64,000 bases of DNA from assembly GCF_040932435.1 (NCBI RefSeq), contig NZ_JBFQGA010000003.1, forward strand, positions 248,001 through 312,000, given 5' to 3'. Both the position numbers and the translations under genes were made by a program. Below, in pieces: positions 44,697 through 52,157 of the stretch; position 1 is the first letter of the stretch; each line of letters starts with the position of its first letter. The DNA is from Kluyvera sp040932435 (lineage in GTDB: Bacteria; Pseudomonadota; Gammaproteobacteria; Enterobacterales; Enterobacteriaceae). The notes under the pieces were generated by a model. That model saw only the letters and a program-made list of their open reading frames with translations. It ran no database searches and was not told the DNA's origin.

Positions 44697-45866
44697 ATGT
44701 TTAAAAACATTAGCGTCCGAACGTTTATTATGGTGTTTATGCTGGCTGTTTTCTTTGTCGCAGATGTGATCTGCCTAATATTGTCGAAGAATATATTCTT
44801 GCTTTTAGCCATTAATATTATATGGGTGGTGGCATTAGCATTCCTTTGGATGTATATGACAAAATACCTAGTCACGCCTATTAATGCGGTAAAACGCAGT
44901 ATTGATGAAGTTAATGATGGAAATCTATCGGTGCGAATTCCGGTATTTGGTAACAACTGTGCCGGGCGATTAATTCCAGGCATCAACAGTTTATCTAACA
45001 ATATTTCCACTCTGGTCGCGGAGATACGCTCATCGTCTGATAATGCGATGACCATGTCGGATCAACTGGCGAACCGCAGCGCCGAGCTGTCGGTGAAAAC
45101 CGAACAGCAATCGGCCACGTTGATGCAGACGGCGGCCAGTATGGAGGAGATTGCTGCCAGCACTAAAAATAACGCCGAACATACTCGCCTTGCCAGTGAA
45201 CGTGCAGGTGAAGCAACACAATGCGCGCGAAAAGGCGGGGCGTTGATGGGCAATGTGGCAACCAATATGCAATCTATTACCGACTGCGCCCGACAAATGA
45301 CCGAAATTATTGCCATGATTGATGGCATCGCGTTCCAGACGAATATTCTGGCGCTGAATGCGGCAGTCGAAGCGGCGAGAGCTGGGGATCACGGCAAAGG
45401 GTTTTCGGTGGTGGCTGGCGAGGTGCGTAATTTAGCGCATCGCAGCGCAGAGGCGGCGAAAAGTATTAAAACCTTAATTAGTGTGACCAGTGAGAACGTG
45501 ACCCAAGGAGCGAATATTGTCGCTGAAGCCGAGAAGAATATGCAGGAGATCGTCACCGGCTCGGGTGAATTGAGTAACCTGATGGAGCAAATTGCGGTTT
45601 CCACTTCCGAGCAGGAAAAAGGCATCGATCAAATTACGATGGCGTTAACCGAGTTGGAAACGGTGACCCAAAGTAATATTGGCGTGGTGGAAGAGCTCGC
45701 AGGTTCATCCGATGTACTCAAACGCCAGGTTATTGAGCTGCAATCGCGCACGCAAAGCTTCCGTATCGGTAATGAGACGCCAGCACCGGCGGTACAGGCT
45801 GGTCTGCAACCGCTCAAACCGGCGGTTGCCGGGACCAGCGATAGGAATTTCTGGCAATCGTTCTAA
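44697..45866 (+). CDS. Methyl-accepting chemotaxis protein without periplasmic ligand domain
   Basis: This 389-residue chemoreceptor has two hydrophobic helices (about residues 9-29 and 33-53) joined by only a few residues, so no periplasmic sensor domain exists. A HAMP domain (about 54-106) follows. The MCP signalling domain has the highly conserved tip GIAFQTNILALNAAVEAARA with GKGFSVVAGEVRNLA, which contacts CheA/CheW. The C-terminus FWQSF resembles the NWETF tether used by CheR/CheB. The stimulus must come from the membrane or cytoplasm. It is transcribed divergently from a c-di-GMP gene. No named orthologue is assigned. Confidence 0.93.
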   Translation: MFKNISVRTFIMVFMLAVFFVADVICLILSKNIFLLLAINIIWVVALAFLWMYMTKYLVTPINAVKRSIDEVNDGNLSVRIPVFGNNCAGRLIPGINSLSNNISTLVAEIRSSSDNAMTMSDQLANRSAELSVKTEQQSATLMQTAASMEEIAASTKNNAEHTRLASERAGEATQCARKGGALMGNVATNMQSITDCARQMTEIIAMIDGIAFQTNILALNAAVEAARAGDHGKGFSVVAGEVRNLAHRSAEAAKSIKTLISVTSENVTQGANIVAEAEKNMQEIVTGSGELSNLMEQIAVSTSEQEKGIDQITMALTELETVTQSNIGVVEELAGSSDVLKRQVIELQSRTQSFRIGNETPAPAVQAGLQPLKPAVAGTSDRNFWQSF

Positions 45867-45882
45867 CGTGATTATGTTGTGC

Positions 45883-45911
45883 AAAGCCCGGCGAATATGT
45901 CGGGCTTTTTT
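45883..45911 (+). terminator. Terminator of the chemoreceptor gene
   Basis: aaagcccg and cgggcttt form an 8-bp stem followed by a T run (ttttttta). It lies 17 nt after the stop. Confidence 0.92.
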
Positions 45912-46034
45912 ATGTTTCCCATAGCCTTAATCGGGTCTTTTACGAACAATTTCAGCGCGATGGCACACCCTCTTATTGCTTAACAAAAGCAGATGGCTAG
46001 ACTATCAGGATAAATAGTTGCGACCGGAGGCGAT

Positions 46035-47018
46035 GTGGAAGCCATAAAGGGATCTGATCTTAACGTGCCTGATGCCATCTTTGCGTGGCTTTTTGATGGG
46101 CAGGGCGGTGTCAAACCGTTAACCGACGCGGAGTGCGTCAGCAAAGATAATCCGTGCTGGCTGCATCTAAACTACACCCATCCCGACAGCGCTCAGTGGC
46201 TGGCGAACACGCCGCTGTTGCCGACGACGGTGCGCGACGCGCTAGCTGGTGAAAGTCTGCGGCCAAGAGTCAGCCGTTTGGGGGAAGGGACGCTGATTAC
46301 GCTGCGCTGCATTAATGGCAGTACCGATGAACGTCCAGATCAACTGGTGGCGATGCGCCTGTATATAGATGAACGCATCATCGTTTCTACCCGCCAGCGT
46401 AAGGTGCTGGCGCTTGATGATGTGGTCAGCGATCTGCAAGAGGGCAGCGGCCCAACCGACTGCGGTTCTTGGCTGGTGGATATTTGCGATGCCTTGACTG
46501 ACCACGCAAGCGAATTTATCGAGCAACTGCACGATAAAATCATCGATCTGGAAGATAACCTGATGGAACAAGAGGTGCCGCCGCGTGGATTCCTCGCGCT
46601 GCTGCGCAAACAACTTATTGTTATGCGACGCTATATGGCGCCTCAGCGTGACGTTTATGCCCGACTGTCCAGCGAACGTATGTCGTGGATGACTGACGAT
46701 CATCGTCGACGGATGCAGGATATTGCCGATAGGCTTGGCCGTGGTTTGGACGAGATTGATGGCTGCATTGCGCGGACGGCGGTGATGACCGATGAAATTG
46801 CGCAGATGATGCAGGAGTCACTTTCACGGCGTACTTATAATATGTCGCTGATGGCGATGGTTTTTTTACCGAGTACGTTTCTGACCGGCTTGTTTGGCGT
46901 TAACCTTGGAGGGATCCCGGGCGGTGGTTCGCATCTGGGCTTCTCCCTCTTTTGTATTATGCTGGTCTTACTCATTGGTGGTGTTACGTGGTGGTTACAT
47001 CGCAGTAACTGGTTGTAA
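46035..47018 (+). CDS. zntB: Zinc transporter ZntB
   Basis: This 327-residue CorA-family pentameric inner-membrane transporter mediates proton-coupled zinc uptake in current models; it was earlier reported as an efflux system. A large cytoplasmic funnel precedes two C-terminal helices, with the pore motif GVNLGGIPGG replacing the CorA GMN. The start is GTG with ggagg 4 nt upstream, giving MEAIKGSDL as in E. coli. It precedes fnrS and dbpA in the usual order. Confidence 0.96.
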   Translation: MEAIKGSDLNVPDAIFAWLFDGQGGVKPLTDAECVSKDNPCWLHLNYTHPDSAQWLANTPLLPTTVRDALAGESLRPRVSRLGEGTLITLRCINGSTDERPDQLVAMRLYIDERIIVSTRQRKVLALDDVVSDLQEGSGPTDCGSWLVDICDALTDHASEFIEQLHDKIIDLEDNLMEQEVPPRGFLALLRKQLIVMRRYMAPQRDVYARLSSERMSWMTDDHRRRMQDIADRLGRGLDEIDGCIARTAVMTDEIAQMMQESLSRRTYNMSLMAMVFLPSTFLTGLFGVNLGGIPGGGSHLGFSLFCIMLVLLIGGVTWWLHRSNWL

Positions 47019-47064
47019 AAATTGGTCTTTCTATTGCGCTTTATAGGCCAAAACGCGACTTAAT

Positions 47065-47078
47065 TTGAGCGAGGTCAA
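47065..47078 (+). promoter_or_regulatory. FNR-binding site of the fnrS promoter
   Basis: TTGAG-cgag-GTCAA matches the FNR consensus TTGAT-N4-ATCAA with two changes. Its centre lies about 42 bp upstream of the inferred fnrS start (47114), the class II activation position. A -10 element, tatcgt, lies at 47104-47109. Confidence 0.75.
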
Positions 47079-47113
47079 TAAACCAGCACCCCAATCAGGG
47101 CAATATCGTTCCT

Positions 47114-47236
47114 GCAGGTGAATGCAACGTCAAGCGATGGGCGTTGCGCTCCATATTGTCTTACTTCCTTTTTTTGAATTACTGCATAGCACAATTGATT
47201 CGTACGACGCCGGCTTAATAAAGTCGGCTTTTTTTT
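47114..47236 (+). ncRNA. fnrS: FnrS small regulatory RNA
   Basis: This ~122-nt Hfq-dependent sRNA is induced by FNR under anaerobiosis. In E. coli it represses mRNAs for aerobic functions such as sodA, sodB and maeA. The 5' part (gcaggtgaatgcaacgtcaa...) and central segment closely match my recollection of E. coli FnrS. The 3' terminator stem has drifted (gccggc ttaataaa gtcggc with a G-T pair) but keeps its stem and eight-T tail. Location between zntB and dbpA is the same as in E. coli. Confidence 0.9.
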
Positions 47237-47355
47237 GTCCGCTTTTTGCTACCGCCTAACCTTACCCATCGATTAATATGTCGCATCGGGCTGCGAGATC
47301 TGCGAGGATACGCGCCTGCCCAACGTCAGCCCCTAATTATTCGCGAGAAAATATT

Positions 47356-48729
47356 GTGACCGCTTTTGCCACCCTTAATGCACTGCCAGCCTCCCAGTTA
47401 GACAACCTGAATGACCTGGGCTATCTCTCCATGACCCCAGTTCAGGCGGCATCGTTACCGGCGATCCTCGCCGGCAAGGACGTGCGCGTGCAGGCAAAAA
47501 CCGGCAGCGGTAAAACGGCAGCCTTCGGCCTTGGTCTGTTGCAGCATGTTGATGCCAGCCTGTTCCAGACCCAGTCGCTGGTGCTGTGCCCGACTCGCGA
47601 ACTGGCCGATCAGGTCGCTGGTGAAATTCGTCGTCTGGCGCGTTTCCTGCCGAATATCAAGGTATTAACTCTTTGCGGTGGACAGCCGTTTGGCGCCCAG
47701 CGCGACTCCTTACAGCACGCGCCGCACATCATTGTGGCGACACCTGGCCGTCTGCTTGATCATCTACAAAAAGGCACCGTGTCTTTGGACGCGCTGCAAA
47801 CGCTGGTGATGGATGAAGCCGACCGCATGCTGGATATGGGCTTTAGCGACGCTATTGACGAAGTTATCCGCTTTGCGCCAGCCTCGCGCCAGACGCTGCT
47901 TTTCTCTGCCACTTGGCCTGAAGCGATTGCGGCCATCAGCGGACGCGTGCAGCGCGACCCGGAAACAATCGAAATTGACTCTGTTGATGCGCTTCCTGCG
48001 GTAGAACAGCAGTTCTTTGATGTGCCGCGCCACGGCAAGATTGCACTGCTGCAGCAATTGCTGAGTCAGCACCAGCCAGCATCATGCGTGGTGTTCTGTA
48101 ATACCAAAAAAGATTGCCAGGCGGTTTACGAAGAACTGAATGCCGCAGGGCAGAGCACCATTGCGCTGCATGGCGACCTCGAACAGCGCGATCGCGATCA
48201 GACGCTGGTGCGTTTTGCTAACGGTAGCGCGCGTATTCTGGTGGCAACCGACGTCGCGGCGCGCGGTTTGGATATTAAATCGCTGTCGATGGTCGTGAAC
48301 TACGAACTGGCGTGGGACCCGGAAGTGCACGTACACCGCATCGGTCGTACTGCGCGTGCGGGAAACAGCGGTCTGGCCGTCAGCTTCTGTGCGCCGGAAG
48401 AGGCACAGCGCGCGAACATCCTTGCCGAAATGCTGAACATCAAGCTGAACTGGATGCCGGAACCTACGAAGGCGAAGATTGTGCCGCTGGAGCCAGAAAT
48501 GGCAACTCTGTGCATTGATGGCGGGAAGAAGGCCAAAATGCGCGCGGGTGACGTCCTCGGGGCATTAACCGGTGATGTTGGGTTGGTCGGTGCCGATATC
48601 GGTAAGATTGATGTGCATCCGGCACATGTCTACGTGGCGGTTCGTGCGGGCGTTGCCCATCAGGCGTTCAAGCTGTTACAGAAAGGCAAAATTAAAGGTA
48701 AGGCGTGTCGTGCGCGTTTGCTGAAATAA
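47356..48729 (+). CDS. dbpA: ATP-dependent 23S rRNA helicase DbpA
   Basis: DbpA is a DEAD-box helicase of 50S assembly that recognises hairpin 92 of 23S rRNA through its C-terminal RNA-binding domain. It is 457 residues: Q-motif MTPVQAASLPAIL, motif I AKTGSGKT, motif II DEAD, SAT, and motif VI HRIGRTARAG, with the RBD ending GKIKGKACRARLLK. The start is GTG at 47356 (VTAFATLNAL, read Met), giving the E. coli length. The ATG at 47278 would add 26 non-homologous residues. Confidence 0.96.
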   Translation: MTAFATLNALPASQLDNLNDLGYLSMTPVQAASLPAILAGKDVRVQAKTGSGKTAAFGLGLLQHVDASLFQTQSLVLCPTRELADQVAGEIRRLARFLPNIKVLTLCGGQPFGAQRDSLQHAPHIIVATPGRLLDHLQKGTVSLDALQTLVMDEADRMLDMGFSDAIDEVIRFAPASRQTLLFSATWPEAIAAISGRVQRDPETIEIDSVDALPAVEQQFFDVPRHGKIALLQQLLSQHQPASCVVFCNTKKDCQAVYEELNAAGQSTIALHGDLEQRDRDQTLVRFANGSARILVATDVAARGLDIKSLSMVVNYELAWDPEVHVHRIGRTARAGNSGLAVSFCAPEEAQRANILAEMLNIKLNWMPEPTKAKIVPLEPEMATLCIDGGKKAKMRAGDVLGALTGDVGLVGADIGKIDVHPAHVYVAVRAGVAHQAFKLLQKGKIKGKACRARLLK

Positions 48730-48740
48730 TCGTTTAGAAG

Positions 48741-48766
48741 GCGTCCCAGGCAGCAGACTGGGACGC
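48741..48766. terminator. Hairpin between convergent dbpA and ttcA
   Basis: A perfect 9-bp stem (gcgtcccag / ctgggacgc) with an 8-nt loop lies midway between the two stop codons. T tracts are short on both sides. Confidence 0.75.
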
Positions 48767-48773
48767 TATCGCG

Positions 48774-49709
48774 TTACTTCACTTCCACAATATCCAGACG
48801 CAGCTCGTTTAGCTGTCCGTCTTCTTCTTCAGGCTGCCAGCCAACCGGCTGCAGCGGCATTTCTTCCCGGTCAAACGCCAAGTCCCCACCATCAACAACT
48901 TCTGAACCGTGTGTCAGGCTCTTAAAGTCAAACAGCGTGGTATCGCTCAGGTGCGATGGAACCACGTTCTGCATGGCGCTAAACATGGTCTCGATACGGC
49001 CAGGGTAACGCTTATCCCAGTCGCGCAGCATATCGCCAATGACCTGACGTTGCAGGTTAGGCTGGGAGCCGCACAGGTTGCACGGAATAATCGGGAATTC
49101 TTTGGCTTCAGAGAAACGCTCGATATCTTTTTCGCGGCAGTAGGCCAGCGGGCGGATAACGATATGTTTGCCATCGTCGCTCATTAGCTTCGGCGGCATG
49201 CCTTTCATTTTGCCGCCGTAGAACATGTTCAGGAACAGGGTCTGCAGAATGTCGTCACGGTGATGGCCAAGAGCAATTTTGGTTGCACCCAGCTCGGTGG
49301 CGGTACGGTAGAGAATGCCGCGGCGCAGACGGGAGCACAGAGAGCAGGTGGTTTTGCCTTCTGGAATTTTGTCCTTCACGATGCTGTAAGTATTTTCTTC
49401 GACAATTTTGTACTCAACGCCCAGCGTTTCCAGATATTCCGGCAGGATATGCTCCGGGAATCCAGGCTGCTTCTGGTCGAGGTTTACCGCCACTAGGCTG
49501 AAGCTGATAGGCGCGCTCTTTTGCAAATTGCGCAGAATTTCCAGCATGGTGTAGCTATCTTTACCGCCGGAGAGACACACCATAATACGGTCGCCGTCTT
49601 CAATCATATTGAAGTCAGCGATGGCTTCGCCCACGTTACGACGCAGACGCTTTTGTAATTTGTTCAGGTTGTATTGTTCTTTCTTTGTAACAGACTGATT
49701 TTCTTGCAT
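48774..49709 (-). CDS. ttcA: tRNA 2-thiocytidine(32) synthetase TtcA
   Basis: TtcA is an iron-sulfur enzyme of the PP-loop superfamily that thiolates C32 of several tRNAs. It is 311 residues, the E. coli length: PP-loop SGGKDSYTML and cysteine pairs CSLC and CNLC that hold the cluster. In E. coli K-12 the 5' end of ttcA is the Rac prophage attachment site. Here the gene is intact, and a relic of a phage integrase lies just upstream. Confidence 0.97.
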   Translation of the reverse strand: MQENQSVTKKEQYNLNKLQKRLRRNVGEAIADFNMIEDGDRIMVCLSGGKDSYTMLEILRNLQKSAPISFSLVAVNLDQKQPGFPEHILPEYLETLGVEYKIVEENTYSIVKDKIPEGKTTCSLCSRLRRGILYRTATELGATKIALGHHRDDILQTLFLNMFYGGKMKGMPPKLMSDDGKHIVIRPLAYCREKDIERFSEAKEFPIIPCNLCGSQPNLQRQVIGDMLRDWDKRYPGRIETMFSAMQNVVPSHLSDTTLFDFKSLTHGSEVVDGGDLAFDREEMPLQPVGWQPEEEDGQLNELRLDIVEVK

Positions 49710-49823
49710 TGTTACCGTTCTCTAAAACCAAAAGGGGCATCTAAGGAGCGGGTTCATTCCGAGGAGATGTATTACATCAATCCTGACGGTCTGCTCCGGC
49801 GCTTATTCGTTCTCGCCATACGC

Positions 49824-50030
49824 GCGTTAATGCCCCATCCGATTAGCCATTAATGATGGGTTCGCTCTGGTCGATAGCAACCAGCAGGCAAAAGTATGCG
49901 CGTATGGTACGGATTACGGCGACGAATGCCAGCACGTTTTACAGCAACCTGCCATCTGGGGCTGATGGAGCCCATCGGGGCGTTAGATTTTTGTCCCTGA
50001 CGCCCGTCGATGTGGTTCTGAATTAATTCG
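49824..50030 (-). pseudogene. Relic of a phage tyrosine integrase (C-terminal catalytic part)
   Basis: Reading the minus strand from about 50030, one frame gives SPRWQVAVKRAGIRRRNPYHTR, typical of the stretch leading to the integrase HxxR box. At about 49898 the frame shifts by one missing base and continues as HTFACWLL..ANPSLMANRMGH, then a stop (49827-49829). These are the conserved Arg/His-box region and following MGH of lambda-type integrases. The catalytic Tyr segment and the N-terminal half are gone. It lies directly upstream of ttcA, the Rac integration gene, oriented as intR is in E. coli. The remaining gap (49710-49823 and 50031-50147) shows no gene. Confidence 0.8.
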
Positions 50031-50147
50031 ACATCTTTGGTCCTTAATTGATACGCAATCTTTAAGCATATTTGAGGCCTCATGACACTAACTATCATGA
50101 CAGCATAGATAATCATGTCTCGAATCGTCACATGAGAGACTGAATAG

Positions 50148-50429
50148 ATGAAAATTTTCTCAAAAGTTATCCCTGCGATTTTTGCGTTTGCTATCTCTTC
50201 GTCAGTGATGGCCGCAGAACTTCCGGAAGTCATTGGTAGCGAAACGACGCAGGGGCTGGACAGTTTAGGGCGCGTTTCCGTCAGCGGTATCAACGGCAGC
50301 CCTGATGATGCCATTCGTGCGCTGCGAAAAAAGGCCAATGCGATAGGTGGCGCAAAATTACGCGTGATTGCGCTAAGTACGCCAGCGAACTCTAGCTTAT
50401 GGACTGGCAATGCGGAAGTGTACCGCTAA
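50148..50429 (+). CDS. YhcN/BhsA/McbA-type small periplasmic protein (DUF1471)
   Basis: This 93-residue protein has a signal peptide (KVIPAIFAFAISSSVMA|AE) and the DUF1471 core GRVSVSGINGSPDDAIRALRKKANAIGGAKLRVI. Family members such as BhsA, McbA and YhcN respond to envelope, acid or metal stress; no specific orthologue is recognised. It lies between the integrase relic and a tRNA-like sequence and is probably monocistronic. A long minus-strand frame crossing it is a shadow. Confidence 0.87.
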   Translation: MKIFSKVIPAIFAFAISSSVMAAELPEVIGSETTQGLDSLGRVSVSGINGSPDDAIRALRKKANAIGGAKLRVIALSTPANSSLWTGNAEVYR

Positions 50430-50443
50430 GGAACAGCCCAGCA

Positions 50444-50518
50444 CCGCCGCAAGCTTACCGGTTAAGCACCAGCTTTCCTGGCTGACGAGACGAGGTTCGA
50501 CTCCTCGGCGGCGGACCA
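50444..50518 (+). tRNA. tRNA-like cloverleaf with encoded CCA (probable pseudo-tRNA)
   Basis: A complete 75-nt cloverleaf can be drawn: acceptor ccgccgc/gcggcgg (7 of 7 pairs), D arm gctt-accggtt-aagc with GG in the loop, anticodon arm ccagc-tttcctg-gctga (4 of 5 pairs), 5-nt variable loop, T arm cgagg-ttcgact-cctcg (5 of 5), then a-CCA. The T-loop TTCGA pattern is canonical. Oddities are A at position 8 instead of U, and U at 37. The would-be anticodon is UCC (Gly), but identity bases do not fit enterobacterial tRNA-Gly. It may be a phage-derived or decayed tRNA, or a tRNA mimic. Whether it is transcribed is unknown. Confidence 0.55.
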
Positions 50519-50623
50519 ATATCCCTACAGTACCTCCCACGCGTTCTAAAGCACTCGTATTGTCAATTTTACCCCTTCTTATCCATTGTCGTGATTTATA
50601 CATGGTCGCATAATAATGCCCAA

Positions 50624-50667
50624 CCTCCGCAGGTGCGGGGTTAAGCGCCAGCTTTTTCTGGTGATGA
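50624..50667 (+). repeat. Partial second copy of the tRNA-like sequence, in the leader of the next gene
   Basis: ggttaagcgccagctttttc (50639-50658) and the following tggtgatga closely repeat ggttaagcaccagctttcct (50460-50479) and ggctgacga of the tRNA-like element. The 5' part cctccgca resembles its ccgccgca. The acceptor 3' strand and T arm are absent. The ccag/ctgg hairpin ends directly before the aagga ribosome site of the transglutaminase-like gene. Confidence 0.65.
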
Positions 50668-50677
50668 AGGATACACA

Positions 50678-51823
50678 ATGGAAAGGCGTCACTTTCTGAA
50701 AAGTGCGGCTGCACTTTCTACGCTGGGTTTGGTCAGTCCCGTTTTTGCTAAAACCGAAACCGTCGCACAGCCCGCCGTTTCATCTCCCGGTAAATACCGC
50801 CGCTTCAAGATGACGCAGACCTACAGCCTGAAAGCACCAGAAGGCTCGTCCGGTAAGGTTAATTTGTGGATCCCCATTCCAGAAGAGACGGCTTTCCAGC
50901 AGCTGATAAATCTCTCTTTTAGCGGTAACTACCAAAGCGCTACGCTCAATGCCAATAACCGCTACGGCGCAAAAATCCTGTTTGTCACCTGGCCTTCTTC
51001 CAGCGGTCCGCTGGAAATTAAGGTGGAAATGGAAATCGAAACCCGCGATTGGGAAGTGCTTAAAGACAACCGTCTTGCTGACTGGCAACTGCCTGTTGCC
51101 GACATCGTTATTCCTGACGAAATCAAACCTTTCCTGCATGCGACGCCGCATATTCCGGTTGACGGCGTGGTCAAAGAAACTGCGCAAAAGATTATTGGCG
51201 ATGAGAAGGCGCCGTTGAAACAAGCGCGTCTGATCCATGATTGGGTCAGCACCCATATGCATCGTGATGATGCGGTCATTGGCTGCGGCACGGGAGATGT
51301 GGGTGAGATCCTAAAAACCGGCAAACTCGGCGGCAAATGTACCGATATCAATTCCGTATTTGTTGCACTGTGTCGCGCGGTGGGTATTCCGGCCCGTGAA
51401 ATGTTCGGCATTCGTCTAGGGGCTAGCCGCAAGCTGAATCAGTACTCCACCAAAGCTTTCGGCAGCGCCGATGCACAGGGCGTTGCCAAAGTCAGCGGCG
51501 GTCAGCACTGCCGCGCAATGTTCTGGCTTGCTGGTTTCGGCTGGATGCCGGCGGACCCGGCTGATGTGACTAAAATGCGGCTGACCGAGAAAAAAGAGAA
51601 CGGCGATCCGTCGGTGAATGCGGTGAATGACTACCTGTTCGGCAATTGGGAAATGAACTGGGTTGGCTTTAACCATGGTCGTGATTTCGCGCTGTCTCCG
51701 GCAGCCGAGCAGGGAGATATCAACAACCTGGGCTACCCGTACGCAGAAGTGGACGGTGACCCGCTGAATTTCTACGATCCCGCACTGTTTAGCTACGACT
51801 ATGTCAGCATCGAACAGCATTAA
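50678..51823 (+). CDS. Tat-exported transglutaminase-like protein
   Basis: This 381-residue protein begins ERRHFLKSAAALSTLGLV, a twin-arginine signal (RRxFLK), with likely cleavage around VFA|KTE, so it should be exported folded. A beta-rich N-terminal region precedes a transglutaminase-like core: Cys221 in LGGKCTDINSVFVALCRAVGIPAR, His277 in GGQHCRAMFWLAGFGW and Asp293 in ADPADV form the expected Cys-His-Asp triad. The family includes proteases, amidases and cross-linking enzymes; the substrate is unknown. The ATG follows gaagga. It overlaps the MerT-like gene by 23 bases, giving one operon. Confidence 0.85.
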   Translation: MERRHFLKSAAALSTLGLVSPVFAKTETVAQPAVSSPGKYRRFKMTQTYSLKAPEGSSGKVNLWIPIPEETAFQQLINLSFSGNYQSATLNANNRYGAKILFVTWPSSSGPLEIKVEMEIETRDWEVLKDNRLADWQLPVADIVIPDEIKPFLHATPHIPVDGVVKETAQKIIGDEKAPLKQARLIHDWVSTHMHRDDAVIGCGTGDVGEILKTGKLGGKCTDINSVFVALCRAVGIPAREMFGIRLGASRKLNQYSTKAFGSADAQGVAKVSGGQHCRAMFWLAGFGWMPADPADVTKMRLTEKKENGDPSVNAVNDYLFGNWEMNWVGFNHGRDFALSPAAEQGDINNLGYPYAEVDGDPLNFYDPALFSYDYVSIEQH

Positions 51824-52157
51824 AGGCGGGATACTGACGCTGCTGGCGGCAATTATCGCTGCCGGCGCATCGACTCTGTGTTGCATTGGACCGCTGCTGT
51901 ATTTGCTGTTTGGCATTTCAGCGGCAGGGCTTGTGGGGATCCCGGGGGCTTCTTGGCTGCAAATTCCAATGGTGCTGGTGGCCGTGGGATTAATGGCGCG
52001 GGGCTTCTGGCGGCTCTATCTGTCGCCAAAACCAGTGTGTATCAGCGTCGTTAGCCGCCGGGTGCTGGTGTGGCTGTACTGGATAGCGGTGCCGCTGGTG
52101 CTGGTGTTGATAACCTATCCTTACGTTTTGCCGTGGATTTTGGAGCGGATGGAATGA
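51801..52157 (+). CDS. MerT-like inner-membrane metal transport protein
   Basis: This 118-residue protein has three predicted helices. The first contains the vicinal Cys27-Cys28 pair (GASTLCCIGPLLYLLFGIS) typical of MerT, which takes mercury from MerP. The cytoplasmic loop has only Cys80, whereas MerT usually has two cysteines there. The third helix ends FPYVLP-like (TYPYVLPWILERME). It overlaps the upstream transglutaminase gene by 23 bases and the MerP-like gene by 4 (ATGA). No mercuric reductase or merR is in the window, so the true ligand is open. Confidence 0.8.
   Translation: MSASNSIKGGILTLLAAIIAAGASTLCCIGPLLYLLFGISAAGLVGIPGASWLQIPMVLVAVGLMARGFWRLYLSPKPVCISVVSRRVLVWLYWIAVPLVLVLITYPYVLPWILERME

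Noticed and set aside
49853..50026. 57-codon plus-strand frame upstream of the DUF1471 gene
   Set aside because: It is antisense to the integrase relic, lacks a ribosome site and has no recognisable features.
49850..50410. 186-codon open frame on the minus strand across the DUF1471 gene
   Set aside because: Its N-terminal two thirds is antisense to a signal-peptide-bearing family protein and shows no family features. Only its 3' end is meaningful, as part of the integrase relic.
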